From an uncultured bacterium (lineage in GTDB: Bacteria; Desulfobacterota; Binatia; HRBIN30): a DNA stretch of 41,892 nucleotides. The number at the start of each line of letters is the position of its first letter. Position 1 is the first letter of the stretch. The position numbers and the translations under genes were made by a program. Below are positions 16,973-25,269 of the stretch, one piece after another. The stretch lies in the NCBI GenBank assembly GCA_937975525.1, contig CALJUJ010000685.1:1-41892 (forward strand), read 5' to 3'. The notes under the pieces were generated by a model. The model did no database searches and was not told where the DNA came from. It saw nothing but the letters and a program-made list of their open reading frames with translations.

Positions 16973-18273
16973 AGGGTCCATCGAATCAGACGGTGACGAA
17001 CAGGACCGAAGTTGACCCGGCCACGCGTGCGCGGCAGGACGTGTTGTGGAACACGGCCTACCAGGCGCTCGGGGGCACCGTGCCGGAAGGCGGGTCAAGC
17101 GGCGGGTCGCTGTGGGACCGCGCGGTGCGCAGTCGCATGGGAGGCGGCGGGGGTGCGCCGTCGATGCCCGCACTCGATCCGAGCGTGCTCCAGTACAACC
17201 CGTACACCGGAGAGCGGTTCGCGACGCCCAACCAGGACATGACGGATTCCTGGCAGATGGCCCGCAACGCCGCCGACGCGGGCACGGGTGCGGTCACGCG
17301 CGGGGAAGAAGTCTTCCGCGATTTGGCCGGGTTCCAGCCGCGCACGGTGACGCCGGGTCTCATGGATTCCTACACCGCCGACATGACGGGCATCGGCACC
17401 ACGCCGAGTGCGGTGTCGCCGACAGCGGTGAGCGCTCGCGATGTCACGTCGAAGAACTTCACCGACTACGACATCAGCAAGTACATGAACCCGTTCATCG
17501 GGTCGGTCGTAGATGCGTCGCTCTCGGATCTCGATCGGTCTCGGCAGGGGATGATCCAGCAGGGGCAGGCAGCAGCGGCCAAGGCGGGCGCGTACGGTGG
17601 TTCGCGGCACGGTGTCGCGGACAGCCTCACCAACGAGGCGGCGCTGCGCGAGGCGGCGATGGCGAGCGCCAATCTCCGCAAGGCCGGGTTCGACACGGCG
17701 GCGGGCCTCATTACCGGCGATGCGAATCGCGATCTCGCGGCGCAGCAGGGCAACCAGGGCAAGGACGTGGCGGTTGGCACGGCCAACGCGGCGAACGCCC
17801 TCAACGCCGGGATCGCGAACAACACGTTTGCGCAGAATCGGGATGCGCTCTTCGCGGACATTTCCAAGTTCAATGCCGCGCAGAAGCAGTCGGCATCGCA
17901 GTTCAACACGGGCCTCGACTTCCAGGGACAGACGGCGAACCAGAATGCCGATGTCGCAGGCGCGGGCGTGCGGACGAGCGCCGCAAGCGGCCTGGTCAAC
18001 ACGGGAGCGACGCAGCAGGCGATGGCCGGGAAGGGCGCCGACTTGCTCAACCGGATCGGGTTGCAGCGTTACGGACTCGATCAGCAGCAGAAGGACTTCG
18101 ATTTCCAGCAGTGGCAGATGGGGCAGCACCCGGACCCGTACGGCAAGCTCAACTGGCTCTCGGGCTTCACGGGCACTCCGGCGATGTCCAGCACCACCAC
18201 GACGCCGATGCACACGAACCCGTTGGGCCAACTCGCCGGAGCGGCGGCGACGGTTCTCCCCTTCCTGCTGTGA
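16969..18273 (+). CDS. Putative internal virion protein (Ala/Gln-rich)
   Basis: 434 residues from GTG 16969 (GTGA overlap). A Gly-rich N-terminal region precedes YNPYTGERFATPNQDM. The centre, QGQAAAAKAGAYGGSRHGVADSL followed by ASANLRKAGFDTAAGL, and a repeated Asn/Gln/Ala helical stretch are typical of a conserved podovirus protein encoded just before the ejection proteins. No enzyme motif is seen. A tail-lumen or DNA-ejection role is inferred from neighbours. Confidence 0.6.
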   Translation: MKGPSNQTVTNRTEVDPATRARQDVLWNTAYQALGGTVPEGGSSGGSLWDRAVRSRMGGGGGAPSMPALDPSVLQYNPYTGERFATPNQDMTDSWQMARNAADAGTGAVTRGEEVFRDLAGFQPRTVTPGLMDSYTADMTGIGTTPSAVSPTAVSARDVTSKNFTDYDISKYMNPFIGSVVDASLSDLDRSRQGMIQQGQAAAAKAGAYGGSRHGVADSLTNEAALREAAMASANLRKAGFDTAAGLITGDANRDLAAQQGNQGKDVAVGTANAANALNAGIANNTFAQNRDALFADISKFNAAQKQSASQFNTGLDFQGQTANQNADVAGAGVRTSAASGLVNTGATQQAMAGKGADLLNRIGLQRYGLDQQQKDFDFQQWQMGQHPDPYGKLNWLSGFTGTPAMSSTTTTPMHTNPLGQLAGAAATVLPFLL

Positions 18274-18281
18274 GGTAGATC

Positions 18282-18719
18282 ATGCTTCCGTTTGCAGCAC
18301 TCATGGCAGCGAAGGTCGGGGCGGGATTGCTCAACCGTCCCAAGTTCACGCCGCCTGCTCCGCACCCGACGGCGCCACCGGGCTTGTTGGATCCACAGGC
18401 TCAAGTCGATCGCGTGCGCCAGGCCGCACTCGGGGCGGGTGGCGGGTCGGATCCGATCGCGATCACGCCGCAGATGCAGCGGACACAGGCACCCCCGCCG
18501 ATGCAACTGCGGGGGCTGCTCGATCCCGAGCCGGAGAAGAAGGGATTGTCCCCGGAGATGCGTCGGGCGATCATGATGTCGGGTCTCAACATGATGCAGA
18601 ATCCGAACGGCGGGTTCGGGGGCATGGTCAATGCCGCCGCGCCCGTGCTCGAACAGTTGCTTGCGAAGCGCCAGGCCGAGGGCAAGCCTGGTTTCCTGAC
18701 ATCGTTGCTCGGGAGGTAG
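18282..18719 (+). CDS. Small Pro-rich protein of the ejection cluster
   Basis: 145 residues. The start has a hydrophobic helix (LPFAALMAAKVGAGLL, residues 2-17), then proline-rich linkers and an amphipathic helix RRAIMMSGLNMMQ. The end is Gly/Ala-rich. GLLD motifs recur here and in the next gene, which suggests the two proteins interact or share ancestry. It is probably virion-associated. Function unknown. Confidence 0.55.
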   Translation: MLPFAALMAAKVGAGLLNRPKFTPPAPHPTAPPGLLDPQAQVDRVRQAALGAGGGSDPIAITPQMQRTQAPPPMQLRGLLDPEPEKKGLSPEMRRAIMMSGLNMMQNPNGGFGGMVNAAAPVLEQLLAKRQAEGKPGFLTSLLGR

Positions 18720-18722
18720 CCC

Positions 18723-20192
18723 GTGGTCCCCACTCCGCAGCGCATGCTCATGAGCGGGCTGCTTGACGACAACGAGTCGTTGGCGCCGTCGCTGCTCTCC
18801 GCGTGGGCCGCACGTCCCGGCGCGGCACCCGCGCAACAGGGCTTGCTCGACATGGCCTCCACGCCGGGTGCGCCTCCCGGTCCCGCTGCGCCTCCACAGC
18901 CGGGACCACCCCCCGTATCCGCCGCCCCGCCTCGCGGGGGCGGGCCGGGCGTGGACCCGCTGCGCACGGGCGTTGTCGCCGGGGGTCTCCAGATGCTCGG
19001 CGATGCTTCGACGCCGACGCCGTACAAGCAGACGATCGGGTCGCTTGTCTCACGGGCGTTGCAGGCGGGCGTGCCCGCGTTCATCGCGTCGAAGCAGGCC
19101 AAGGAACAGCGGATGGCGATGGAGGCGCGTGAGCGCTCCTTCAAGGACATGCTCTCGGCGGCGGTCGAGGACAAGACGCTCTCGCCGGAGCAGGCGCGGC
19201 TTGCCTCGCAGATGGGCGCCGAACAGGGTCTCAAGTACCTGGAGGAGTTGCAGAAGGAGAAGCAGAAGATCACCGTCGTCGGCAACACGGCGATCCGGGG
19301 TGACGGGACGGTCGTGCACCAGGGCGGCGACCGCTTCAAGGTCGTCAACGACCAGATCGTCGCGCTCGATGGTGGCGGGAACGTCGTGCTCGGGGACGAC
19401 GGGAAGCCGAAGATCATGGCGGATCTCCGTAGCGTGCCCGATGTCATGAGCGACACGCAGAAGGGCATCGCCACGAGTCTCGGACTGGACCCGAACAACA
19501 CGAAGTCGTGGACACCGGAACAGACGAAGGAGTTCAACCTGGCGCTCTTCAACCACCAGCGGGCGGGAGCGTCGAGCAACGTCACGAACATCCTCACCGA
19601 CACTGCCGATGCGGCGGCGGCGCGGGGCACGGTCGAGAACTTCGACACGAGCCGGAAGGACGCGCAGGGATTGCGGTCGGACTACATCGCCACGCAGCGG
19701 GCGCTCACCACGTTGCGCCAGGGCACGGTGAACGGCTCGTTTGCGAATGCACGCGTCGGGTTGGCGACGCTCAAGCGGTCACTCGGCTTGCCGACGGACG
19801 GCACCGAGGAGAACACGAAGATCTACATGATGCAGATCGCCGAGCGCGTGCTGCCGATCGTGCGGACGCTCGCGCCGGTCACGGAAGAGGACGTGGCACT
19901 GCTGACGAAGGTCAAGGGCGGCGATCTTTCCATCTCGAACGCACAGTTGCAGCGGTTCTTGGGGATGCAGCAGCTTGCGGCCGGGGAGGGCATCGAGGAG
20001 CACAACCGTCGGGTCCGCAACTCGGGCATCCTGTCCGAACGCGCCAAGCCCGACTACCTGGTGGAGCTTCCGCCCGGCTACACGCCGCAGTCGTCGCAGC
20101 AGGGGCAGAAGATCTATCATGACGGCAAGGACGGGAGGCCCGCTGGCTACTACCGCCAGAATGCCTCCGGAGAATGGGAACTCGTGCCATGA
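18723..20192 (+). CDS. Putative internal virion/ejection protein
   Basis: 489 residues from GTG 18723, preceded by GGGAGG. The N-terminal third is Pro/Gly/Ala-rich with several GLLD motifs. The middle is helical (EQRMAMEARERSFKDML) with a beta segment. The C-terminal domain (from about residue 310, RKDAQGLRSDYIATQRALTTL through LQRFLGMQQLAAGEGIEEHN) matches a segment I associate with podovirus ejection proteins, followed by a short PDYLVELPPGY tail. No lytic transglycosylase motif was seen. Confidence 0.55.
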   Translation: MVPTPQRMLMSGLLDDNESLAPSLLSAWAARPGAAPAQQGLLDMASTPGAPPGPAAPPQPGPPPVSAAPPRGGGPGVDPLRTGVVAGGLQMLGDASTPTPYKQTIGSLVSRALQAGVPAFIASKQAKEQRMAMEARERSFKDMLSAAVEDKTLSPEQARLASQMGAEQGLKYLEELQKEKQKITVVGNTAIRGDGTVVHQGGDRFKVVNDQIVALDGGGNVVLGDDGKPKIMADLRSVPDVMSDTQKGIATSLGLDPNNTKSWTPEQTKEFNLALFNHQRAGASSNVTNILTDTADAAAARGTVENFDTSRKDAQGLRSDYIATQRALTTLRQGTVNGSFANARVGLATLKRSLGLPTDGTEENTKIYMMQIAERVLPIVRTLAPVTEEDVALLTKVKGGDLSISNAQLQRFLGMQQLAAGEGIEEHNRRVRNSGILSERAKPDYLVELPPGYTPQSSQQGQKIYHDGKDGRPAGYYRQNASGEWELVP

Positions 20193-22528
20193 GTCATCCT
20201 TGGGTTCCGAGCGGCATGCGATCGGATTCCACCGGGCCTGACCGCCCGGCGTGGAGTCCGTCGTCGCTCGTGTCGCCGGTCGCCGTCGATGCGACAGGCC
20301 AGCAGACGGTCGAGAACCCGTTGCGCGATTACGATCGCACGACAGGTGCCCCCGCTCGCGTGCGTGTGGCGCTCTCCGCTGCCGGGTCGCCCGAGGATCA
20401 GTTGGCGACGCTCAAGCGGTTCTATCCCGATGCACATCGTGCGCCGAACGGTGCACTCGCCTTCACCAATCCGGAGACGGGCAAGAAGACGCTCGTCAAT
20501 GAGCGGTGGGGCGCGGGCAAGTTCTTGGGCTTCAGCGCCGGGGATCTCGCGGCGTCAGCACCCGTGGTGGGGGAAGTGGGCGGCGCGGTGGCCGGAAGCG
20601 TCGCAGGCGGTCCCGCAGGGCCGGTGACGCGTGTCGCGGGTGGTGCACTCGGGTTCGCGGGCGGCAAGAAGGTGGGCGAGATCATCGCCAAGATCGCCGA
20701 CCGCGCCACCAACGAGCAGCCCGCCCAGGACACGCGCACGTTCCGCGACCAGGCGGTCGAAACGCTCCTCGACATTCCGCAGGGGGCGATGTTTGAGATG
20801 GGCGGCATGCTCGTTCCGCGCGTGCCGGGCATGGTCGCCGGAGCAGTGCGTGGTGCCCGGCAGGGTGGACGTGTCGCGTCCAACGCGATGCGGGTGGCAC
20901 GGGAGACGGGTGACTTCGGGGCGGCGCTTCGTGCGGCGTCACGCGGCGAAGGTGCACTGCCCGAGACAACGATCTTCGGTGGAGTGCCCGATCCCGTGGC
21001 CGATGCGATGATGCGCCGGGGCATGACGCGACAGGGCGCCACCGGCATGCTCGATGAAGGCCCGAGTGCCACACTGCCGGTACTTTCACCCGAGGGGTCG
21101 GCGGTCAACCGCGCGGGCAACGCGCTGGAGCAGACGTTCGCGGGAGGCCCGTTGGCGGCAGCGAAGCACACCGCCGAGAGCCAGTTGGACGAGGGCATGC
21201 GGACCTTGAGCGAGACGATTGCCGGGGGGCCGGGCACCGTGCCGACGACGCGCACCACGGCGCAGTCGGCCGCGCGGGTGCAGCAGGCCGTCATTGACGA
21301 CCTGGAACGCAAGAACGTCCAGTTGTTGCAGCGTGCCTTTGATGGCGTGGAGGGGCAGCAGGTGATCCAGCCCGCACGAGTCGAGGCGCTGTTGCAGCGC
21401 ATGGATGACATCGTGGCGAATGACCCGCTCGCGGCGAAGCGGTTTGATCCCGCTCGCACAGCGCTGCGTGAGATCATGGAAGCGTCCAAGGGCACCGAAC
21501 GCCTGGTGCCGGATCCGTTGGGCGTCATCGACCCGGCGACAGGTGCCGTGCGCATGGTGAAGGTGCAGGGGCCTCCCGGTGTGACGGTGAGCAGCCTGCG
21601 GGGGGCGCTCTCGGATCTCGGGGCGGATCTCGGGCAGATGCGTCGCGGCACCTTCAGCGGCCACACGAGCGACAAGGCGATCGGCCAGATGGAACGGGCC
21701 TACGCCGAACTGACGGAGGAGGTTGGCGCCGCACTTGGCAAGCCCACGCCGGGGATCACGCTCGATGATGTGCTCGCGGGCAAGGGCACGGCACGCGACG
21801 CATGGGACATGCAGCGGGCCATGATCGCCGAGAGCCATAACGCGGCCAATCCTGTTCGTCAGGAAGCGATGACGCGGATGGTGAAGCAGGGGAAGCTCAA
21901 GCAGTCGTTGGATTTCGTGCTCAAGTCGGATCCGATCGAGCAGGAAGCCCGGCTGCGGGCGCTGCGGCGCACGGCGGATCCGGAGGACTGGCGCAACCTT
22001 CAGTCGTTCGCGATCTCCCGGCTCGGACGCGATGCGCAGGGGAACTTCACGCCGCAGGCGATGGTGCGGCAGTTCAACAAGATGACGCCGGAGTCACAGG
22101 CGGCGTTGTTCGATGCCGATCAGTTGCGGGCGCTCAAGGACTTCGCGCTCATCGCCGAGCGGTTCGCGAAGAACCCGTTGTCGGCTCGCGGCTCGGTCAA
22201 CAACGCGCTGTACGTGTTCAACCAGATGGCCGGAATCCCCCTCGCGGGGGCGGGCGCTTGGGCGGGCGGATCGGCGGGTGGCGCGGGTGCGGCCATCGCG
22301 GGCGCCGCTGCGGCTCCGGCTGCGCTGTTCGGCGTCGAGAACGTCGCGGCACGGTGGCTGTCGAACCCGGCGCTCACGCGCTGGCTCACGACCACGTACC
22401 GCGCCGTGGAGCGGAACCCGAATGCCTGGCGGGCGCAGTTGGGTCGCTTGCTGACCCTGAAGCAGACGAACCCGGAGTTCGCCGATGCGATTGACGCCTA
22501 CTACAACGCGGCGACGGAAGGTCGCTAG
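20189..22528 (+). CDS. Large putative DNA ejection (internal virion) protein
   Basis: 779 residues from ATG 20189 (ATGA overlap). Low-complexity Ala/Gly-rich hydrophobic stretches occur at about residues 119-160 and near 690-720, as in ejection proteins that cross the host membrane. Between them is long alpha-helical sequence (for example VQQAVIDDLERKNVQLLQRAFDG). It begins with a region like LATLKRFYPDAHRAPNGALAF (about residues 72-92), which I recognise from phage internal proteins. Size and position at the end of the tail genes fit a gp16-like function. Confidence 0.6.
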   Translation: MSHPWVPSGMRSDSTGPDRPAWSPSSLVSPVAVDATGQQTVENPLRDYDRTTGAPARVRVALSAAGSPEDQLATLKRFYPDAHRAPNGALAFTNPETGKKTLVNERWGAGKFLGFSAGDLAASAPVVGEVGGAVAGSVAGGPAGPVTRVAGGALGFAGGKKVGEIIAKIADRATNEQPAQDTRTFRDQAVETLLDIPQGAMFEMGGMLVPRVPGMVAGAVRGARQGGRVASNAMRVARETGDFGAALRAASRGEGALPETTIFGGVPDPVADAMMRRGMTRQGATGMLDEGPSATLPVLSPEGSAVNRAGNALEQTFAGGPLAAAKHTAESQLDEGMRTLSETIAGGPGTVPTTRTTAQSAARVQQAVIDDLERKNVQLLQRAFDGVEGQQVIQPARVEALLQRMDDIVANDPLAAKRFDPARTALREIMEASKGTERLVPDPLGVIDPATGAVRMVKVQGPPGVTVSSLRGALSDLGADLGQMRRGTFSGHTSDKAIGQMERAYAELTEEVGAALGKPTPGITLDDVLAGKGTARDAWDMQRAMIAESHNAANPVRQEAMTRMVKQGKLKQSLDFVLKSDPIEQEARLRALRRTADPEDWRNLQSFAISRLGRDAQGNFTPQAMVRQFNKMTPESQAALFDADQLRALKDFALIAERFAKNPLSARGSVNNALYVFNQMAGIPLAGAGAWAGGSAGGAGAAIAGAAAAPAALFGVENVAARWLSNPALTRWLTTTYRAVERNPNAWRAQLGRLLTLKQTNPEFADAIDAYYNAATEGR

Positions 22529-22757
22529 AACGTACTCGGCGGCGGTGCGCAAGCGGGCGCTCGCGCTCGCGACGAAGCTCGACTCGTGCGCCGCAGCGGC
22601 ACGTCGGTTGAAGATCCACGTCCAGACGATCCGGCGCTGGAAGAAGGAAGCGAAGGGTGAACAGGTCTCGCCGCGCTGGCGATGCGACTGCTCACCGTAC
22701 ACAACGCAGTGTGGGGCGCACTGCGCACTGTGTCACCGATCCGCCCCACCCCGCTAG
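22485..22757 (+). CDS. Small helix-turn-helix ORF in the virion cluster
   Basis: 90 residues if started at ATG 22485, which has GGAG eight bases upstream; it overlaps the ejection gene by 44 bases. Residues about 15-57 (YSAAVRKRALALAT, then AAARRLKIHVQTIRRWKKEA) are a clear HTH of the transposase/Psq kind. The tail carries five cysteines near the end, but this part is encoded by an inverted repeat and may not be selected as protein. It could be a DNA-binding protein carried in or regulating late genes. A spurious overlap is possible. Confidence 0.45.
   Translation: MRLTPTTTRRRKVARTYSAAVRKRALALATKLDSCAAAARRLKIHVQTIRRWKKEAKGEQVSPRWRCDCSPYTTQCGAHCALCHRSAPPR
22699..22733 (+). promoter_or_regulatory. 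Palindromic hairpin before the Fn3 gene
   Basis: CGCAGTG (22705-22711) pairs perfectly with CACTGCG (22719-22725) around a seven-base loop. The flanks ACACA (22699-22703) and TGTGT (22729-22733) extend the stem after a small bulge. It lies 34 bases before the next start codon. No U-run follows. It may be an operator, an attenuator or an mRNA-stabilising hairpin. Confidence 0.45.
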
Positions 22758-22766
22758 GAGTTCGTC

Positions 22767-23510
22767 ATGGCTGAAGCAGCGAATCTCACCTTCTCCGCGT
22801 ACGTCCTCCAGGGGGGCAACGCGTTGAACGCGGTCAAGGTCACGGCCGCAACGCACATCCGCACGCGCCGGGGACGACACGAAGTCGCCAATCCCGGTGA
22901 CTACATCGTGCTCGATCCGGATGGCTCGATGCGGGTCGTGCGCGAGGCCACCTTCGAGGCCGAGATGGTGGCGCAGAATGCCCCGTCGGCGCCCACGTCG
23001 CTCGCCACGTCGGCGCAGACCGCCTCGCAGATCACCCTCACCTGGACCGACGCGGCCACGCAGGATTCGGTCAACGTCTATCGCGATGGCGTGCTGATCG
23101 CCAACGTCGATGATGCGGTCGAGACCTACGATGACGACGATGCGGCGCTCACGCCGAACACGTCGTACAGCTACCGGCTGCGGAGCGTGCTCAACGAGGC
23201 GCTGTCGGTGCTCACGTCGGCGATCACGGCGTGGACCGATCCCGCCCCGCCGACCAACTGCGCGGTGCTCATCACGGGTGCCACCACCGCGACGGTGACG
23301 TGGGATGATGTGCCCGGCGACGCCGATGTGCAGTACCAGGTGTACGTCGATGGCTCGCCGAGCGGCACGCCGGCCGCGGCCGGGGTCGAGACGAAGGACA
23401 TTACCGGCCTCACCACGGCGACCGAGTACGACTTCACCGTGCGGGCGGTCGGCCTCACCAGCACGCAGGCGTCGGCCGATTCGAACACGGCCACCGACAC
23501 GACGCAGTAG
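22767..23510 (+). CDS. Virion protein with two fibronectin type III domains
   Basis: 247 residues, ribosome-binding site AGGAG. The N-terminal domain (about residues 1-70, with HEVANPGDYIVLDPDG) is beta-rich. It is followed by two Fn3 domains: about 74-157 (PTSLATSAQTASQITLTWTD, then PNTSYSYRLRSV) and about 158-245 (TTATVTWDDVPGD, then TTATEYDFTVRAVG). Fn3 modules on phage virions are thought to bind carbohydrates weakly. A decoration or fibre role is likely. It is the last gene before two strong hairpins. Confidence 0.75.
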   Translation: MAEAANLTFSAYVLQGGNALNAVKVTAATHIRTRRGRHEVANPGDYIVLDPDGSMRVVREATFEAEMVAQNAPSAPTSLATSAQTASQITLTWTDAATQDSVNVYRDGVLIANVDDAVETYDDDDAALTPNTSYSYRLRSVLNEALSVLTSAITAWTDPAPPTNCAVLITGATTATVTWDDVPGDADVQYQVYVDGSPSGTPAAAGVETKDITGLTTATEYDFTVRAVGLTSTQASADSNTATDTTQ

Positions 23511-23519
23511 GGGGCTGGC

Positions 23520-23561
23520 GGGAGGGCCACGGGGGCGCTAGATTGGCCCTGTGGCGCTCCC
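23520..23561 (+). terminator. Hairpin at the end of the virion operon
   Basis: Two 17-base arms (23520-23536 and 23545-23561) pair with two mismatches and one G-U, around an eight-base loop GCTAGATT. It lies ten bases after the Fn3 stop. There is no U-run, so strict rho-independent termination is uncertain, but the stem is very stable. Confidence 0.6.
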
Positions 23562-23590
23562 ACCGCCACGGCCATGTCCTTCCTTCCGAC

Positions 23591-23627
23591 GCACGCGCCC
23601 TCGGCCTCCTGGCCGGGGGTTGCGTGC
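23591..23627 (+). terminator. Second hairpin, overlapping the -35 box
   Basis: GCACGC (23591-23596) pairs with GCGTGC (23622-23627). The inner arms 23597-23606 and 23611-23620 pair with two G-U wobbles around the loop TCCT. The whole is about 16 base pairs with one bulge. It is followed by a mildly T-rich stretch. Its right arm contains the -35 element of the downstream promoter. Confidence 0.5.
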
Positions 23628-23648
23628 TTCTAGCCCTTATGCTAGAAT
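23620..23648 (+). promoter_or_regulatory. Sigma70-like promoter of the replication operon with internal palindrome
   Basis: TTGCGT (23620-23625) and TAGAAT (23643-23648) are separated by 17 bases, with TG at 23640-23641 giving an extended -10. TTCTAG (23628-23633) and CTAGAA (23642-23647) form a perfect inverted repeat with an eight-base spacer covering the spacer and -10, as expected for an operator. The small HTH gene begins 30 bases downstream and may encode the repressor. Confidence 0.6.
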
Positions 23649-23678
23649 GCACACCCCAATCCTCGCGGATACCACAAC

Positions 23679-23924
23679 ATGCCGAAGACGAAGAAGCTGA
23701 CCCCCGGTCAGCGGCTCTATGGTGAGATCGAGACCTTCTGCGATCTCTCGGGCTACACGGTCGCCGATGTCTGCCGGGAGGCGACCGACGACAACGGGAA
23801 CCCCACCGCACGCAGCGTCGTGACGCGCTGGCAGTTGGGCCAGACGAACCCGACGATGGTGCTCGCCGATCGCGTTCGCGCGGCGATGGAACGGCTCAAG
23901 GAACGCGCACTCGCTGCCTCCTGA
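23679..23924 (+). CDS. Small HTH regulator (Cro/C1-like)
   Basis: 81 residues. The helical order GQRLYGEIETFCDLSG, YTVADVCREAT, ARSVVTRWQLGQTNPT and LADRVRAAMERL resembles a phage Cro/C1-type helix-turn-helix, with the recognition helix around SVVTRWQLG (about residues 46-54). It is the first gene after the only clear promoter, which carries a palindrome, so autoregulation is a reasonable inference. No peptidase or dimerisation domain is present. Confidence 0.55.
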   Translation: MPKTKKLTPGQRLYGEIETFCDLSGYTVADVCREATDDNGNPTARSVVTRWQLGQTNPTMVLADRVRAAMERLKERALAAS

Positions 23925-23925
23925 C

Positions 23926-25269
23926 ATGGCCTACGCGCTCAAGCCGCACCAGGTCGTCGGGCGGGACACGCTCGTTGCTCGCGCGAGGTTGCCGGAAGAG
24001 TACATCCGGCACTTCATCCTCGCGGACGAGCAGCGTGTGGGGAAGTGCGCCCAAGGACTGACCGCCGCTGCCGAACTCGGCGTGCGACGTGTCGCGGTCT
24101 TGTGCAAGGCAATCGGCCGGGACAACTGGATCGAGCAGCACGACATCTGGACGCCCGATCGGCCGTTCAAGCTGTGGGTGGAGAGTTACAATCGCTACAC
24201 GCGCAACGCCGATGTGCAAGCCTCCCTCCGGCAGTTCAAGCCCGACATCCTCATCCTCGATGAAGCGCAGTGGATCCGCAACCAGGACAGCAAGAGCACC
24301 ATGCTCCTGTACGGGGACAACTGCGAAGGCGACGGCGACGTGTCGCACGCGGGCCTCGTCTGGATCATGAGCGGCACGCTCGCGCCGAACAACGCCGGGG
24401 AACTGTGGACGCATCTCTACGCGCTGTGGGAGTGGCCGTACGATTACCGGGAGCACATCGACCGCTACACGCGGTGGTCGATGGGCGACTACGGCCCGCG
24501 CTTTTGGGGCTTGAACGAGGAGCACGCGCCCGAGTTGAAGCGGTTCCTCCGGAAGATCTCGCTACGGCGGCTCTTCAGTGAAGTGAACCCGGCGAGTGGT
24601 AAGCCGGTGTGGCAGCACGTCACGCTGACGCCCAAGGCATCGCTCGCGGCGATTCACCGGCTGGAGAAGAACCCCGCCGTGCGCCGGGTGCTCGACCGGA
24701 TCATCGCGCGTGAGGAGTTCCCCGAGACCGAAGAAGGGGAAGCGGCCGAGAAGGCGCTGGACGACACGCCGCTCGCGACGCTGCTGCGGCTGATCGGGGA
24801 GGCCAAGGCGCCGCTCGCGGTCGAACACGTCCGCGACATGCTGGACGATCGCCAGGCCGAACACGTCCTGCTCGGGGCCTGGCACCACCCGGTGCTCGAT
24901 GCGCTGGAGCGGGGATTGAAGAAGGCCAAGCTGCGGGTGCTGCGCGTGGACGGGAAGACGCCGCAGCCGAAGCGGATGGCGATGCAGAAGGCGTGGCTGC
25001 GCGGGGAGGCCGACGTGTTTCTCGGACAACTCGCCGCGTGCGGCACGTCGATCGACCTTTCGCGGGCGGATTGCGTCGTGTTCGCGGAGTCGTCATGGGC
25101 GCCGGATGACAACCTTCAGTTCGTCATGCGGGCCAACAATCTTGCCAAGCAGACGCCGTTGCCAGTGGACGTGCTCGGCTTGGCAAACAGCACCGATGTC
25201 GGGGTGCAAAACGTCAACGCCCGGAAGGGTGAACAATCATCTCAACTGTGGGAGGACGAGGCCGCATGA
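23926..25269 (+). CDS. SNF2-type superfamily 2 helicase
   Basis: 447 residues. Family members translocate on DNA and in phages act in replication or recombination. The P-loop is ADEQRVGKC (residues 33-41), unusual in ending GKC rather than GKT. The Walker B is LDEAQ (111-115), followed by SGTLAPNN (149-156). The C-terminal RecA lobe has VLRVDGKT, a GTSIDLSRADCVVF core and WAPDDNLQFVMRANNLAKQ, which replaces the usual Q..DRAHRIGQ but keeps the arginine. It starts one base after the HTH stop. Confidence 0.8.
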   Translation: MAYALKPHQVVGRDTLVARARLPEEYIRHFILADEQRVGKCAQGLTAAAELGVRRVAVLCKAIGRDNWIEQHDIWTPDRPFKLWVESYNRYTRNADVQASLRQFKPDILILDEAQWIRNQDSKSTMLLYGDNCEGDGDVSHAGLVWIMSGTLAPNNAGELWTHLYALWEWPYDYREHIDRYTRWSMGDYGPRFWGLNEEHAPELKRFLRKISLRRLFSEVNPASGKPVWQHVTLTPKASLAAIHRLEKNPAVRRVLDRIIAREEFPETEEGEAAEKALDDTPLATLLRLIGEAKAPLAVEHVRDMLDDRQAEHVLLGAWHHPVLDALERGLKKAKLRVLRVDGKTPQPKRMAMQKAWLRGEADVFLGQLAACGTSIDLSRADCVVFAESSWAPDDNLQFVMRANNLAKQTPLPVDVLGLANSTDVGVQNVNARKGEQSSQLWEDEAA

